NCBI GenBank assembly: GCA_964650485.1
Contig: CAZYTX010000006.1
Span: 47,221 to 111,220, forward strand
Reading direction: 5' to 3'
Source: CAZYTX01 sp964650485
GTDB lineage: Bacteria; RBG-13-61-14; DATKZS01
Length of the DNA: 64,000 nucleotides
Below, one piece after another: positions 26,695 to 35,897 of the stretch. The notes under the pieces were generated by a model. That model was given only the letters and a program-made list of their open reading frames with translations, did no database searches and was not told the DNA's origin. How positions within the stretch are numbered: position 1 is the first letter of the stretch; each line of letters starts with the position of its first letter. A program made the position numbers and the translations under genes.

Positions 26695-28329
26695 TTAATC
26701 ACCGGTAAGCGTTAAGCCCTGCTCCTTCCAGAACCCGCACTGTTCCACGTTGGTGGCCTTGTCGGCTTTTGCAGGGAGATCGAGGTACATCCTCTGCCGC
26801 GAGCCCTTGTCATAGGCGGGCCACTCCACAAGGTCCGCGTCATTGGGGTCCCCGGTTTTAGCGAAGTCCGCCCAGTACCGCATCATTATCCCGGTAATCT
26901 CGCGCCCCTTCTTCGTCTGCGACCGAGTGAGGAACCAATTTGCGGGCGGCTTTTTAAGGTTGCCGAACAGGAATGGTATCTCAAGACCGTGGGCCGCTCC
27001 AACCATGTGCGGGAGCAGGTGCTTGTCGTAATCGAACCTGTAATAATATACCTCCTCGTAGTCCGAGACCGCCTCCGCGGCCTGGAAGCACTTGCACCCG
27101 AGCGCCATGTGGCCCATGGCGTCAATGGCCGCATCCGCGGGCCTGCGGTACTCCTTGTAGGGATAGAGCTCGATGAGCTCCTCCACTGACTCCTCGCCCA
27201 CCATGCTCTCCATGAACTTGCTGACCAGGCACTTGGGAGCAAGCCTCACCCCGGGGAGGGCGATGGCGAAAAGCTTGACCTCGTCGCGGTTGCTGCCCAC
27301 CAGGAGCGGCACACGATTGAACTCGCCCGCTCTTATGGCCTCGACCGGCACGTCCGCCAGCGCGTGCCCGTCCACGTGCGGCACCCATGTGAACTCGAGC
27401 ATGGACTTCACGTCAAAGCCGCCTCCATCATCCTTTTTCTTCTTAGCCTTTTTCAGGGCCTTCTTTATTTCCTTGGGTTCCATGTCCCTCATGCAGGAGA
27501 GCACGTCCTCGCTGTCAGCGCAGCCAAGGTCCCGGGCGAACTCCTCGCCGTGCTCGAACCCGGCATCCAAGCTCTTCACCGTGTCGCACCCGCCGCTCTG
27601 TATCACCGCCTTGTGGAACAGACCCCCGGCAAGAGGAGATGCCAACAGGCTGCACACGCTCCACCCGCCGGCGCTCTCCCCGAATATGGTCACGTTCTCA
27701 GGGTCTCCGCCGAACTGGCTGATGTTGTTTTTCACCCACTGGAGCGCGGCCACCTGGTCCATGAGCCCGTAGTTTCCGCTGGAGCCGTGCGGGTCCTCCT
27801 CGGAAAGCGCGGGGTGTGCCAGGAAGCCGAAGTAGTTCAGCCGGTAGTTCAGGCTAACAACCACCACGTCTTCAAAAGCCGAAAGCATCCCGCCCCAGTA
27901 AATAGGCTCCGCGGCAGTGCCCACGGTCAAGGAGCCCCCGTGTATCCACACCATGACCGGGAACTCGCCCTTCCTGTCAGGGCGCCACACGTTGAGGTTA
28001 AGACAGTCCTCGCTCATATCGGGAAGCATGTACCTGGGGACACCCGAGCCCGAGCCGCTGGATATGCACCGGCACCCGAACTCGAATGCATCGAGCACAC
28101 CGGAGCGCGAAAGCGCCGGCTTTGGAGGCTTCCACCTGAGTTCGCCCACCGGGGGAGCGGCGTAGGGGATGCCCTTGTACTCACAGGCCCGGAATTTCTC
28201 CAGCTCCTTGCCAACCACAGGTCCCTGGGCGGTTGGCACCTCCTGGTCGCATACACCGCTGATGGCTTTCCAGGGGAAAAAGCACATTGCGACAGCCGCC
28301 ACCATAAATCCCGCTGTCTTAAACTTCAT
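26695..28329 (-). CDS. Secreted type-B carboxylesterase
   Basis: 544 residues with a signal peptide (MKFKTAGFMVAAVAMCFFPW to AISG). Alpha/beta-hydrolase of the carboxylesterase/cholinesterase family: YKGIPYAAPPVGELRW, EDCLNLNVW, oxyanion loop WIHGGS, nucleophile Ser in FGESAGG, and GAAHGLEIPFLFG with the catalytic His. Many cysteines suggest disulphides outside the cytoplasm. Hydrolyses carboxyl esters; substrate unknown. Start ATG 28329 follows GGGAGGATTAA. A paralogue with the same layout is at 56.9-58.5 kb. Confidence 0.92.
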   Translation of the reverse strand: MKFKTAGFMVAAVAMCFFPWKAISGVCDQEVPTAQGPVVGKELEKFRACEYKGIPYAAPPVGELRWKPPKPALSRSGVLDAFEFGCRCISSGSGSGVPRYMLPDMSEDCLNLNVWRPDRKGEFPVMVWIHGGSLTVGTAAEPIYWGGMLSAFEDVVVVSLNYRLNYFGFLAHPALSEEDPHGSSGNYGLMDQVAALQWVKNNISQFGGDPENVTIFGESAGGWSVCSLLASPLAGGLFHKAVIQSGGCDTVKSLDAGFEHGEEFARDLGCADSEDVLSCMRDMEPKEIKKALKKAKKKKDDGGGFDVKSMLEFTWVPHVDGHALADVPVEAIRAGEFNRVPLLVGSNRDEVKLFAIALPGVRLAPKCLVSKFMESMVGEESVEELIELYPYKEYRRPADAAIDAMGHMALGCKCFQAAEAVSDYEEVYYYRFDYDKHLLPHMVGAAHGLEIPFLFGNLKKPPANWFLTRSQTKKGREITGIMMRYWADFAKTGDPNDADLVEWPAYDKGSRQRMYLDLPAKADKATNVEQCGFWKEQGLTLTGD

Positions 28330-28360
28330 TTAATCCTCCCCTCACATACTTTTTTCTCAC

Positions 28361-28390
28361 TTGCTTATGGCGGCAACATAATACTATAAT
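28361..28390 (+). promoter_or_regulatory. Possible promoter for the radical SAM gene
   Basis: A perfect TATAAT at 28385-28390 with a weak TTGCTT 18 bases upstream, in the short divergent gap between the carboxylesterase and radical SAM genes. Confidence 0.4.
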
Positions 28391-28432
28391 CATTGCACCT
28401 GTCAAAATGAACGGGGCTAACAGGTGCGACAC

Positions 28433-29707
28433 ATGAATGGAACAGAAGCTGGGCAAAGACAATCCGGTTTGCCTGGGTTCAGGCTCTACAAGCCCGGCCC
28501 CTCACATCCCGACTGGAAAGAGCTTTTTGAGGAGACGAGGCACGAGCTTTCCGAGATCCGGAAGAATGTAAAAAAGGACACGGACACAAGCTTTTCGGAA
28601 AAGCTCTTGGACCTTAGCAGAAAACGCAAGGCCTACATCACCACCATCTCCGGGTTCCTGGAGAACCGGCGCCGGCTGAAGGCGGGAGACAAGTCGCTCC
28701 GGGCCATCTACTGGATCTGGGCCATGCTGAACGGGTGCAATCTCCGCTGCACCTACTGCGACGACCACTCGGGCCAGGGATGGTTCGAAAAGAACGACAG
28801 CGACACACTCGACACGGAGCAGGGAAAGAAGCTCCTGGAAGTCATGCGCACCGGGTGCAGCGCCATATACTTCTGCGGGGGCGAGCCCACCTTGAGGAAC
28901 GACCTGCCCGAACTTGTGGACCATGCATTCGATCTTGGCTACTATCCCATGGCCATGAACTCGAATATTACCATCATCCACAAGCGTCTCAAGGACCCGG
29001 CCTGGAAGGACCTTATGCGAAAGCTCGACATCCTTGTCATAAGCGTTGACTCGCTCAGCCCGGAGAAGCTCGACAGCATCTTCCAGAGGCCGCTTGGAAA
29101 GCAGGTGCTTGTAAACGCTCTCATGCTGAGGGAGCTTAAAAAGACAAACCGGTTCCTGCTTATCGCCAACTCGGTGGTGACTCCCGAGACGGTCACCGAT
29201 GCAAGACAGGTGCTCGACTGGTGCAACGACCTGGGGATATTCTTCGCCGCGGTGCCGGCGAACTATAAAGAGGGGCCAAACCCCGATCTCGTGAACATGC
29301 CCGAGTATTGTTCGTTCGTTGACACGGTGCTTTCAAGGAAAAGGCAGGGGCACAAGATTATCGGCTCAATGGAGCTTCTGGACAAGTTCCTGAATGCAAA
29401 GCCATACACATGCATGACAACCATCAAGCCCCACATCGGACCGCACGGTTCGCTTCCCTGGCCGTGCCGGGCAAGCATCAACGTGGAGCCCGAGTTCCTG
29501 AACGTGCTGGACTACGAGACCGTTGACGAGATGTACGAGGCGGGCGACAGGATCATAAAAGCCACCGACTTCCACGGGCCGGCCAGGAACCAGTGCGGGG
29601 GCTGGTGCGCCTGGTACCAGAACTACACCACCGAGATCTACAGGAATGCCTTGCTGAAGCCGTGGAGGTTCATGTCAGAGACCAGGGAACTTACCTCGAA
29701 CCTGTGA
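28433..29707 (+). CDS. Radical SAM protein of unknown substrate
   Basis: 424 residues. The cluster-binding motif CNLRCTYC (C-x3-C-x2-C) lies near residue 103. FCGGEPTLR, the SAM-contacting Gly motif, and a (beta/alpha) half barrel follow. The C-terminal part has conserved-looking cysteines (PWPCRASINVEPE, NQCGGWCAWYQNY) that could bind an auxiliary cluster, as in SPASM-like enzymes. The first 90 residues are charged and helical. Start ATG 28433 has no strong ribosome site; GTG 28424 is possible. It is followed after 42 bases by a polytopic membrane protein. Substrate unknown. Confidence 0.85.
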   Translation: MNGTEAGQRQSGLPGFRLYKPGPSHPDWKELFEETRHELSEIRKNVKKDTDTSFSEKLLDLSRKRKAYITTISGFLENRRRLKAGDKSLRAIYWIWAMLNGCNLRCTYCDDHSGQGWFEKNDSDTLDTEQGKKLLEVMRTGCSAIYFCGGEPTLRNDLPELVDHAFDLGYYPMAMNSNITIIHKRLKDPAWKDLMRKLDILVISVDSLSPEKLDSIFQRPLGKQVLVNALMLRELKKTNRFLLIANSVVTPETVTDARQVLDWCNDLGIFFAAVPANYKEGPNPDLVNMPEYCSFVDTVLSRKRQGHKIIGSMELLDKFLNAKPYTCMTTIKPHIGPHGSLPWPCRASINVEPEFLNVLDYETVDEMYEAGDRIIKATDFHGPARNQCGGWCAWYQNYTTEIYRNALLKPWRFMSETRELTSNL

Positions 29708-29749
29708 GCGCCCAGATCATCTCTGATCAAAAGCAAGAGGTGGACTGAT

Positions 29750-30499
29750 ATGGAAGTAGAAAAGGGACCATATTCAGCCACTGGCCGCGAGGTCTTGAGC
29801 GAGGCCGCGGTGATGCTTGTGGCGGCCCTGGTGATCCACCTGTTTGCCCAGCGCACCGCACTGGTGTCCGCGGCCATGGCCGCGATAATAATCCTTCGCT
29901 TTATCCTGCTAAACCGCCGCGGCGACTGGATCATCTTCCTGCTGGGCATGGTTGTCGGCGGGGGCAACGACGTGATGTCCATGTGGCGAGGGGTGTACTC
30001 TTACACCCCGCCCACCCTTATCCCCGGCCTGCCCGAGTGGATGCTCCCGGTTTGGATGCTCTTCTTCTGGGGCGAGGGTTTTATATTCTTCCGCAAACTG
30101 GTGAGGTGGGGCCCGCTGCTGGGAGATGACCAGAGGCCCCGGCTCCTGGACACGCCCCTGGCCCTGGACATCGCAATCGCGGTGGTCTACCGGGTGATCG
30201 TTTACAGGTGGGCGTCCGAGCCCTGGCTCCCGGCCGCGCTCTATGCCGCAATACTGGCAGTGCGGATGCTTGTGATCCCGCCCGCTGCCCACGAACGCAG
30301 GCTCATGCTGTCCATACTGGTACTGGGTCCGCTATACGAGGCCATCCTCATAAAGAGCGGGCTTTACCTCTACCAGAACCCGGCTTTCCTGGGCATGCCG
30401 CTCTGGCTTATCATCTACTGGGTGTTCATCATCAGGGTGCTGAAGGCGGTGATTGACCGGATCGAGCACTACCTCACCGGGCATTCACAACAGGATTAG
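29750..30499 (+). CDS. Polytopic membrane protein with an internal repeat
   Basis: 249 residues, about seven membrane helices. Two halves share a motif: first VYSYTPPTLIPGLPEWMLPV, then LYLYQNPAFLGMPLWLIIYW, each preceded by an acidic residue and followed by a helix ending in Arg. The repeated pattern Y-x-Y-x(2,3)-P-x-(L/F)-x-G-x-P-x-W suggests a duplicated fold with a pore or active site between the halves. I do not recognise the family. Start ATG 29750; co-oriented with the radical SAM gene, so a shared task such as lipid or pigment modification is possible but unproven. Confidence 0.65.
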   Translation: MEVEKGPYSATGREVLSEAAVMLVAALVIHLFAQRTALVSAAMAAIIILRFILLNRRGDWIIFLLGMVVGGGNDVMSMWRGVYSYTPPTLIPGLPEWMLPVWMLFFWGEGFIFFRKLVRWGPLLGDDQRPRLLDTPLALDIAIAVVYRVIVYRWASEPWLPAALYAAILAVRMLVIPPAAHERRLMLSILVLGPLYEAILIKSGLYLYQNPAFLGMPLWLIIYWVFIIRVLKAVIDRIEHYLTGHSQQD

Positions 30500-30503
30500 A
30501 CTA

Positions 30504-32375
30504 TCAACCCGAATGCTCGTCCTCCACCGTCTCCCTCAAGGTCTGGGCGAAGCTCTTTAGCTCTGCGACCGCGGCCTCGATCTCCTTGGCCCCGCTCTCC
30601 ACCTGGGAGGCCACTTCCTGCACCTCGTTGATGGCCCGGGACAGTTCCTCGGATGCATGGCTTTGCTGCGTGGTGGACGATGTGATCTCGTGCACCAGGG
30701 TTGCGGTGGAGTGGGCCAGGGATGATATCTTTGCAAGAGCATCCACCACGTCCGCCACTGCGCCCCGGCCCCGGCCCACCAGCTCGTTGCCGGCGCGCGC
30801 GATCCCGGTAGCTTTCACAGTGGCCTGTTGAATGGTCTCGATCAGCTCCCTTACCGCGGCGGTGGCCTCGTTGGTGCGGCTGGCAAGATGTTGGGTCTCC
30901 TCAGCCACAACTGAAAAGCGAGAGCCCGCGGACCCGGCGCCGGCAGCCTCGATGGAAGCATTCAGCGCCAGGAGCTCGGTCTGGTCGGCAACCTCCTCGA
31001 TTATGCCAACTATGCCGAAGGCCAGCTGAAACATTCCCTCCAGCTCGGAGGTGGCCTCCACTATCTCCTGCGACTGGGAGGCTATCTGCTCGAAGCTCTT
31101 GTGCGCGGTATCCAGCACCTGCTCGCCCTGCTTGCAGGCATCGAGGGTGGATGAGGAGCTTTGGTTCACGTCACCTGCATGGTCCGCGATTGACCTTGCA
31201 GTCGCCAGTATCTGCTCGGTGACCGAGGAGGCCTCGGTGATGGACGAGGCCTGCTGGGCCGCGCCCGAGGCCTGGGAGGCGCTCACGTTCAGCATGGTGG
31301 ATATGGCCGAGTCCATCTGACGGACACCCTCTTTCAGGCTCTCAACCACATGGCCCATCTCACGCATCTGGCTCACGATGGTGTCCTTCATTCGGTTCAT
31401 GGAGGCCCCCAGCTCGCCCAGCTCGTCGTTGGTTGCAAGCCGAACGGATTCCTCGAAATCTCCCTCTTTTATCCTTTCCGAGGCACGTGTCAGTATACGG
31501 AGAGGCCGGGTGGTCTCCGCGGAGGCGAGCAGAATGAAGAGGAAGGTGAGCCCGATGCCGATAAGTATAAAAACGGTGTAGGATGTCTTCAGGTTGCCCA
31601 GGTTCTTCTGAAAATAGCGGCTGGAGCGGATGCCAGGGTCGGAGCGGTGTCCCAACTGGTCCACCAGGTCCATCTTCTCTCTTGCAGGCAGGCGCTCCTC
31701 CATCTGCCTCATGTTCTCTAAAAGGGACCGGGTCTGAGAGTAGCCCATCAGCGAGGAGTAGAGCAGTAAGGCTATAATTATTGGTATAAAAGTCACCAGC
31801 ATCTTGAAGCTTAAGCTGAACCTCCATCCCGCGCGGCGGGCGGGCTCGGTCTTTACCACCGTGGTGGTGTGCTCCACAAGCGGCCTTACCACCCAGCCGC
31901 CGAAGTTGACGCCAAGCGGTATCATGAAAAGCCCGCAGATGAGACCGCCGGCCATGCCGTACCACACCATCTCCCCCATGTCCCACTCGAGGTTTATTAT
32001 CCCCACCATGAAGATGACGGGGTTGGTGATCATGTAGAAGAGCCCGGCGATTATTGCGATCTTGTAGCCCAGGTTCAGTGCCTGGTGCTGTACTTTGAGC
32101 GCCTGGTCCTCGGGTATCTCCCGGCCGGCGTGCACCGCCCTTATGTACCTTATCAGGGGGAGTGCCACCAGGGTGATAAGAACTACGAACACCACTATGC
32201 CGGCCGCGGAGATGGGGACACCGTAGCTGGATATGACCTTCTGGTCAGCAGGGGTGACGAGCACCACCAGCCGGTGATACGCGATCAGCGAACCCGCGGC
32301 CACACCAGCGCCCGAGCCCATCATCACGATGAAACGGAGAATAAAGCTCCTCAAGGTTGGAATAGTTTTCTGCAT
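30504..32375 (-). CDS. Methyl-accepting chemotaxis-like protein with six membrane spans
   Basis: 623 residues. Five membrane helices precede a short extracytoplasmic loop of about 70 residues. A sixth helix, a HAMP domain (TRPLRILTRASERIKEGDF) and a long coiled-coil signalling domain follow. The hairpin tip aligns with the conserved chemoreceptor tip (VADQTELLALNASIEAAGAG) but departs where most receptors have RAGExGRGF; here it is AGSAGSRF. CheA/CheW contacts may differ. Typical receptors have two helices. It might signal to the double-CheW protein at 5.6 kb, but no chemotaxis gene adjoins it. Confidence 0.85.
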   Translation of the reverse strand: MQKTIPTLRSFILRFIVMMGSGAGVAAGSLIAYHRLVVLVTPADQKVISSYGVPISAAGIVVFVVLITLVALPLIRYIRAVHAGREIPEDQALKVQHQALNLGYKIAIIAGLFYMITNPVIFMVGIINLEWDMGEMVWYGMAGGLICGLFMIPLGVNFGGWVVRPLVEHTTTVVKTEPARRAGWRFSLSFKMLVTFIPIIIALLLYSSLMGYSQTRSLLENMRQMEERLPAREKMDLVDQLGHRSDPGIRSSRYFQKNLGNLKTSYTVFILIGIGLTFLFILLASAETTRPLRILTRASERIKEGDFEESVRLATNDELGELGASMNRMKDTIVSQMREMGHVVESLKEGVRQMDSAISTMLNVSASQASGAAQQASSITEASSVTEQILATARSIADHAGDVNQSSSSTLDACKQGEQVLDTAHKSFEQIASQSQEIVEATSELEGMFQLAFGIVGIIEEVADQTELLALNASIEAAGAGSAGSRFSVVAEETQHLASRTNEATAAVRELIETIQQATVKATGIARAGNELVGRGRGAVADVVDALAKISSLAHSTATLVHEITSSTTQQSHASEELSRAINEVQEVASQVESGAKEIEAAVAELKSFAQTLRETVEDEHSG

Positions 32376-32416
32376 TGTCAGGTATCAGAGATCATTGGTC
32401 ATTTTTAGCCAACTCT

Positions 32417-33142
32417 TCACCTCTTCTCATACCCCGGTTTCCTGTAGGACCCTCCCGAATCAATCCATTCCTTCTCCGCGCCCAGGGCTTTTGGCAGGTC
32501 CCTTTTTGTCAGGAACTCCTGTACGAAACCCGGCAGCCAGAACCCGGTCTCCACCAGGGTGCCGTACCTTGCCAGGGTGTGGTCCGGGTCAATCCAGTAG
32601 AGCTGCCAGAACCCGGAGACCTCCTTCATGTCGTTGTCGTACTCCGGGTCCAGGGACCAGGACCTCCTGTAGGGCTCAGACCCGTAATCACCCATCACCC
32701 TGTAGTCAATCTCGATCCACAGTATCTTCACGTGGATGTCTATCCGGTCCTTTCCGTCCCCCTTGCTGTGAAGCTCGCTGGAGTCCAGGTGCGGTAAAAA
32801 CTCCTCCTGGCGCCACCCCTGGTTTATAAGACTGAAAACCGTGTCTATGTCCTGGTTGAATATTATGGCCGCGGTGACCATCTCACGGCCCTCGATAACC
32901 TCCGGCTGTTCCAGTATCACCACCTCGCCCCTTTCCAGGCGCTCGATCTGCTCCCGGCTAAGGCCCTCGTAAGCTCCGGGGTCCTGGTCGGTGGGGGCGC
33001 CTTCCGGAGGGCCTTGCATGCCGGATGATTTCTCGGCAGTGTCTTTGCCGGGCGCAAGGCCCGGTGCAAAAAGAAAAATATACAAAAATAAAAGCACAGA
33101 CAAAAGATAAGCCGCTCTTACATCCCACTTGTGGACTCTCAT
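32417..33142 (-). CDS. START/SRPBCC-like protein with an N-terminal anchor
   Basis: 241 residues from ATG 33142 (the frame opens at 33232). A signal or anchor helix (YLLSVLLFLYIFLFAPG) is followed by a Pro/Gly linker and a region with SRPBCC-fold features (AAIIFNQDIDTVFSLI, WLPGFVQEFLTKRDLPKAL). The fold binds hydrophobic ligands. No catalytic motif is apparent. It is divergent from the SPFH operon, with about 120 bases between. Fold assignment is moderate. Confidence 0.6.
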   Translation of the reverse strand: MRVHKWDVRAAYLLSVLLFLYIFLFAPGLAPGKDTAEKSSGMQGPPEGAPTDQDPGAYEGLSREQIERLERGEVVILEQPEVIEGREMVTAAIIFNQDIDTVFSLINQGWRQEEFLPHLDSSELHSKGDGKDRIDIHVKILWIEIDYRVMGDYGSEPYRRSWSLDPEYDNDMKEVSGFWQLYWIDPDHTLARYGTLVETGFWLPGFVQEFLTKRDLPKALGAEKEWIDSGGSYRKPGYEKR

Positions 33143-33214
33143 TTCATATAACCCTCGTCCGATTTTTTTAAAGTCTACAACAGCGGAGAAAATGAAACAA
33201 GCCCTGCAAACTCC

Positions 33215-33243
33215 TTGACAATAAACCGTCACCGGAATAGACT
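33215..33243 (+). promoter_or_regulatory. Promoter for the CDF-SPFH operon
   Basis: Perfect TTGACA, a 17-base spacer and TAGACT (4/6). The apparent TTG start at 33215 is really part of this -35 box, which supports translation from GTG 33263. Confidence 0.55.
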
Positions 33244-33262
33244 GATAAAAGGTGCCGGCGGG

Positions 33263-35014
33263 GTGTCAGGGCAAGGAAAAGATAAGCAAGGAAGGAAGTT
33301 AAGCGCCGCGGAGTGGGTTGCGCTCGCCGCGGTGGGAATTAATACGGCGCTCACCGGGCTCAAGTTCTTCCTCGCCTGGATTTCCGGAAGCCTTTCTTTG
33401 CGGGTGGAGGCTTTCCATTCTTTTGCCGACATCGGCTCCAGCCTGGCGGTTTTCCTGGCCGTGCGCGCGGAGATGTCCCCCGCCGCGGAAGGCGAGGAGT
33501 CCGAGGAGAAGTCCGGCTTCTTTTCCCATCCCCAGCGGATAGTGTCTCTGGGCATCGGCATATTCCTTGCCGTGGTGGGGGTTTTTTTCATAAGGCGGGT
33601 GATAGCTCCCGAGACCCTGGGGGTGAGCTACCCTGTCCCGGTGGCCCTTGCCATGCTTTTACTGGCTCTGTTCTCCTTCCTGCTCTCCCGGCTGGAGCGG
33701 GTGGTGGGAGAGCGCGACAACTGCACCGCTCTGGTGGCTGACAGCTTCCATGCCAGGGTGGACATGGCAGGGTCCCTGCTGGTTGCCGGTGCGCTCCTGG
33801 GCGAGAGCCTGGGAGTGAGCCTTGACAGGTGGGCGGCCCTGGCGCTGGCGCTGTTCATACTCTCCCAGGCATTGAACGTGTTCGGCGCGGTCATAAGGGA
33901 CATGACCACCAGGGAGCCGGAGCCGGACATGCTCTACCGCGAGTGGCTCTGGCAGGCGGTCCGCAAAAGGGTCCCCGACATCGGGCCGCGCCTGCTGTCC
34001 CTGGCGGCAAGGATGACCGGCGGCTCGTCCGAGAGCGAGGCCGACCGGAACAAGGCGGCGAGGCTTGTTATCGCCGCTTTTATCGTGGCGGCGCTTACGG
34101 CTTACATGGCAAGCGGACTCTTTACCGTAGGTGCATCGGAGCAGGCCATTGTCGAGCATCTGGGCAAGCCCGTGAACCTGAAGGAGCCGCTCCAGCCGGG
34201 CCTGCACTGGAAATGGCCCTGGCCCGTGGGCAAGACCAGGAAGGTGGACGTAAGGAGGATCAGGAGACTTGCGGTGGGCTCCGAGGTGAGGCCCGATCGC
34301 AGGGTGGTGCTCTGGACCAACGAGCATTACGTGGAGCAGTTCAACCTGCTCTCGGGCGAGAACATCTTCGTGGACGTGGGCGTGGTGCTCCACTACCGCG
34401 TGCATGACCTGTCCGCCTGGCTCTACAACTTCCGCGATCCCGAGTCGCTTCTTAACTACCTCACTTCCGCTGTGCTCACTCAGGAGTTTTCAAAGAGGAG
34501 GTTCATGGAGTCCATGACCACTGGCAGGGACGCGCTGGAGGCGGACCTGGAGGAGCGGGTGAAAGAGGCCATGGAACCCTTTGACACCGGCACCGGGATC
34601 GTGGCCCTGTACGTGCGCGACGCGCACCCGCCCCTCAGCATAGCCCCTGCTTTCGAGGAGGTGGTATCGGCAAGGATCGAGTACGAGACCAGGATCAACG
34701 AGGCCAAGGGGTACATGAACGACCTCATACCTCGTGCCAGGGGCGAGGCCGCCACCAGGACCCTTGCCGCAGAAGCCTTGAAAACATCAATGCACAACCG
34801 GGCCAGGGGCGAGGCCGCCCGCTTTTTATCCATGCTCGAGGCTTACAGGACCTCGCCACTGGCAACCAGGACCAGGATGTCCATCGAGGCTGCGGAAGAG
34901 GCCCTGCCCGGCAGGGAAAAGATTATAGTGCCGGCTGACCCAGCATCAGGGGCAGTGGAAATATTCATGACCAAGGAGCCGGGGTGGGCGCCGGGGTCGT
35001 CGGGGGAGAAATAA
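33263..35014 (+). CDS. Cation-diffusion-facilitator domain fused to an HflK-like SPFH domain
   Basis: About 583 residues. The N-terminal ~230 residues have about six membrane helices and both CDF metal-site motifs: HSFAD in VEAFHSFADIGSS and HARVD in DSFHARVDMAGS (each H-x3-D). A linker and another membrane helix (AARLVIAAFIVAALTAYMA) precede an SPFH/Band-7 domain (GASEQAIVEHLGKP, LQPGLHWKWPWPVGKTRKVD) and an HflK-like helical tail with two RARGEAA segments. CDF proteins export divalent cations. HflK forms membrane cages with HflC around FtsH. GTG 33263 is preferred. It is first in an operon with HflC- and HflK-like genes. Confidence 0.82.
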   Translation: MSGQGKDKQGRKLSAAEWVALAAVGINTALTGLKFFLAWISGSLSLRVEAFHSFADIGSSLAVFLAVRAEMSPAAEGEESEEKSGFFSHPQRIVSLGIGIFLAVVGVFFIRRVIAPETLGVSYPVPVALAMLLLALFSFLLSRLERVVGERDNCTALVADSFHARVDMAGSLLVAGALLGESLGVSLDRWAALALALFILSQALNVFGAVIRDMTTREPEPDMLYREWLWQAVRKRVPDIGPRLLSLAARMTGGSSESEADRNKAARLVIAAFIVAALTAYMASGLFTVGASEQAIVEHLGKPVNLKEPLQPGLHWKWPWPVGKTRKVDVRRIRRLAVGSEVRPDRRVVLWTNEHYVEQFNLLSGENIFVDVGVVLHYRVHDLSAWLYNFRDPESLLNYLTSAVLTQEFSKRRFMESMTTGRDALEADLEERVKEAMEPFDTGTGIVALYVRDAHPPLSIAPAFEEVVSARIEYETRINEAKGYMNDLIPRARGEAATRTLAAEALKTSMHNRARGEAARFLSMLEAYRTSPLATRTRMSIEAAEEALPGREKIIVPADPASGAVEIFMTKEPGWAPGSSGEK

Positions 35015-35027
35015 AAGGAGAGCAGTC

Positions 35028-35897
35028 ATGAAGCGCGTTATATGGGGACTGGTTATCATCGCCGCGGTCATGCTTGTCATCGCGGCCACCACCTTCACGG
35101 TCAAGCAGAACGAGTACGCGGTGGTGACCAGGTTCGGGGACCCGGTGCGCACCATAACCCAGCCGGGGCTCAACTTCCAGATACCGCCGCCCATCGAGCG
35201 GGTGAACCTGTTCGACAAGAGGCTCCAGCTCCACCAGGGGCTCTTGCTCGAATGCCTGACCGAGGACAAGAAGAACATCGCCGTGCGCACGGTGCTGGTA
35301 TGGAGGATCTCCGACCCGGGCACTTTCTTCGTGTCCGTGGGCACCATGGATGCCGCGGCCCAGAAGCTGGACGACCTGCTGACCTCCAAAGGCGTGGGCG
35401 CCATAGGCGACTATAACTTTGACGACCTCGTATCCGTGGAGCACGTGGTGCGGCTTGACGACCTGGAGAGGCGGATCGAAAAGAAGCTGTCACAGAGCCT
35501 GGCGTCCGGGGGCTACGGCATGGAGATGCGCACGGTCGAGATTGACAGGCTGGCGCTGCCCGAGTCAAACGCTTACGCGGTCTACCAGAGGATGCGCAAG
35601 GAGAGGAACGCCATAGCCAACAAGTACAGGGCCGAGGGGGAGGAGGAAGCCTCAAAGATTAGGGCCAGGGCCGACAGGGAGAAGTCGGACATACTCTCCC
35701 GGGCATACGAACAGGCCCAGAAGATACGCGGCGAGGGGGAGGCCGAGGCCGCCCGCATATACGCCGAGGCATTCAGCAGGGACCAGGAGTTCTACAAGTT
35801 CTGGAGGACCCTGCAGAGCTACAAGAAGGTCCTGGACCAGAAGACCACACTGGTGCTCTCGCAGGACTCCGAGCTTTTAAAGTACCTGGGAGAGTAG
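35028..35897 (+). CDS. HflC-like SPFH protein
   Basis: 289 residues: one N-terminal membrane helix (VIWGLVIIAAVMLVIAA), SPFH domain (VKQNEYAVVTRFGDPVRTI), then the HflC signature of a long helix (RMRKERNAIANKYRAEGEEEA, DILSRAYEQAQKIRGEGEAEA, RIYAEAFSRDQEFYKFWRTL). HflC and HflK assemble into a membrane cage that modulates FtsH. The start has AAAAGGAG ahead of it. It lies 13 bases after the fusion gene, and its stop directly abuts the next start. Confidence 0.9.
   Translation: MKRVIWGLVIIAAVMLVIAATTFTVKQNEYAVVTRFGDPVRTITQPGLNFQIPPPIERVNLFDKRLQLHQGLLLECLTEDKKNIAVRTVLVWRISDPGTFFVSVGTMDAAAQKLDDLLTSKGVGAIGDYNFDDLVSVEHVVRLDDLERRIEKKLSQSLASGGYGMEMRTVEIDRLALPESNAYAVYQRMRKERNAIANKYRAEGEEEASKIRARADREKSDILSRAYEQAQKIRGEGEAEAARIYAEAFSRDQEFYKFWRTLQSYKKVLDQKTTLVLSQDSELLKYLGE

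Noticed and set aside
27364..28389. 341-codon plus-strand frame opposite the carboxylesterase
   Set aside because: Shadow; the minus-strand gene has a signal peptide and full catalytic motifs.
33215..33262. TTG start at 33215 for the CDF-SPFH gene
   Set aside because: The TTG is the first half of a TTGACA -35 box with a matching -10, so it cannot be in the transcript.
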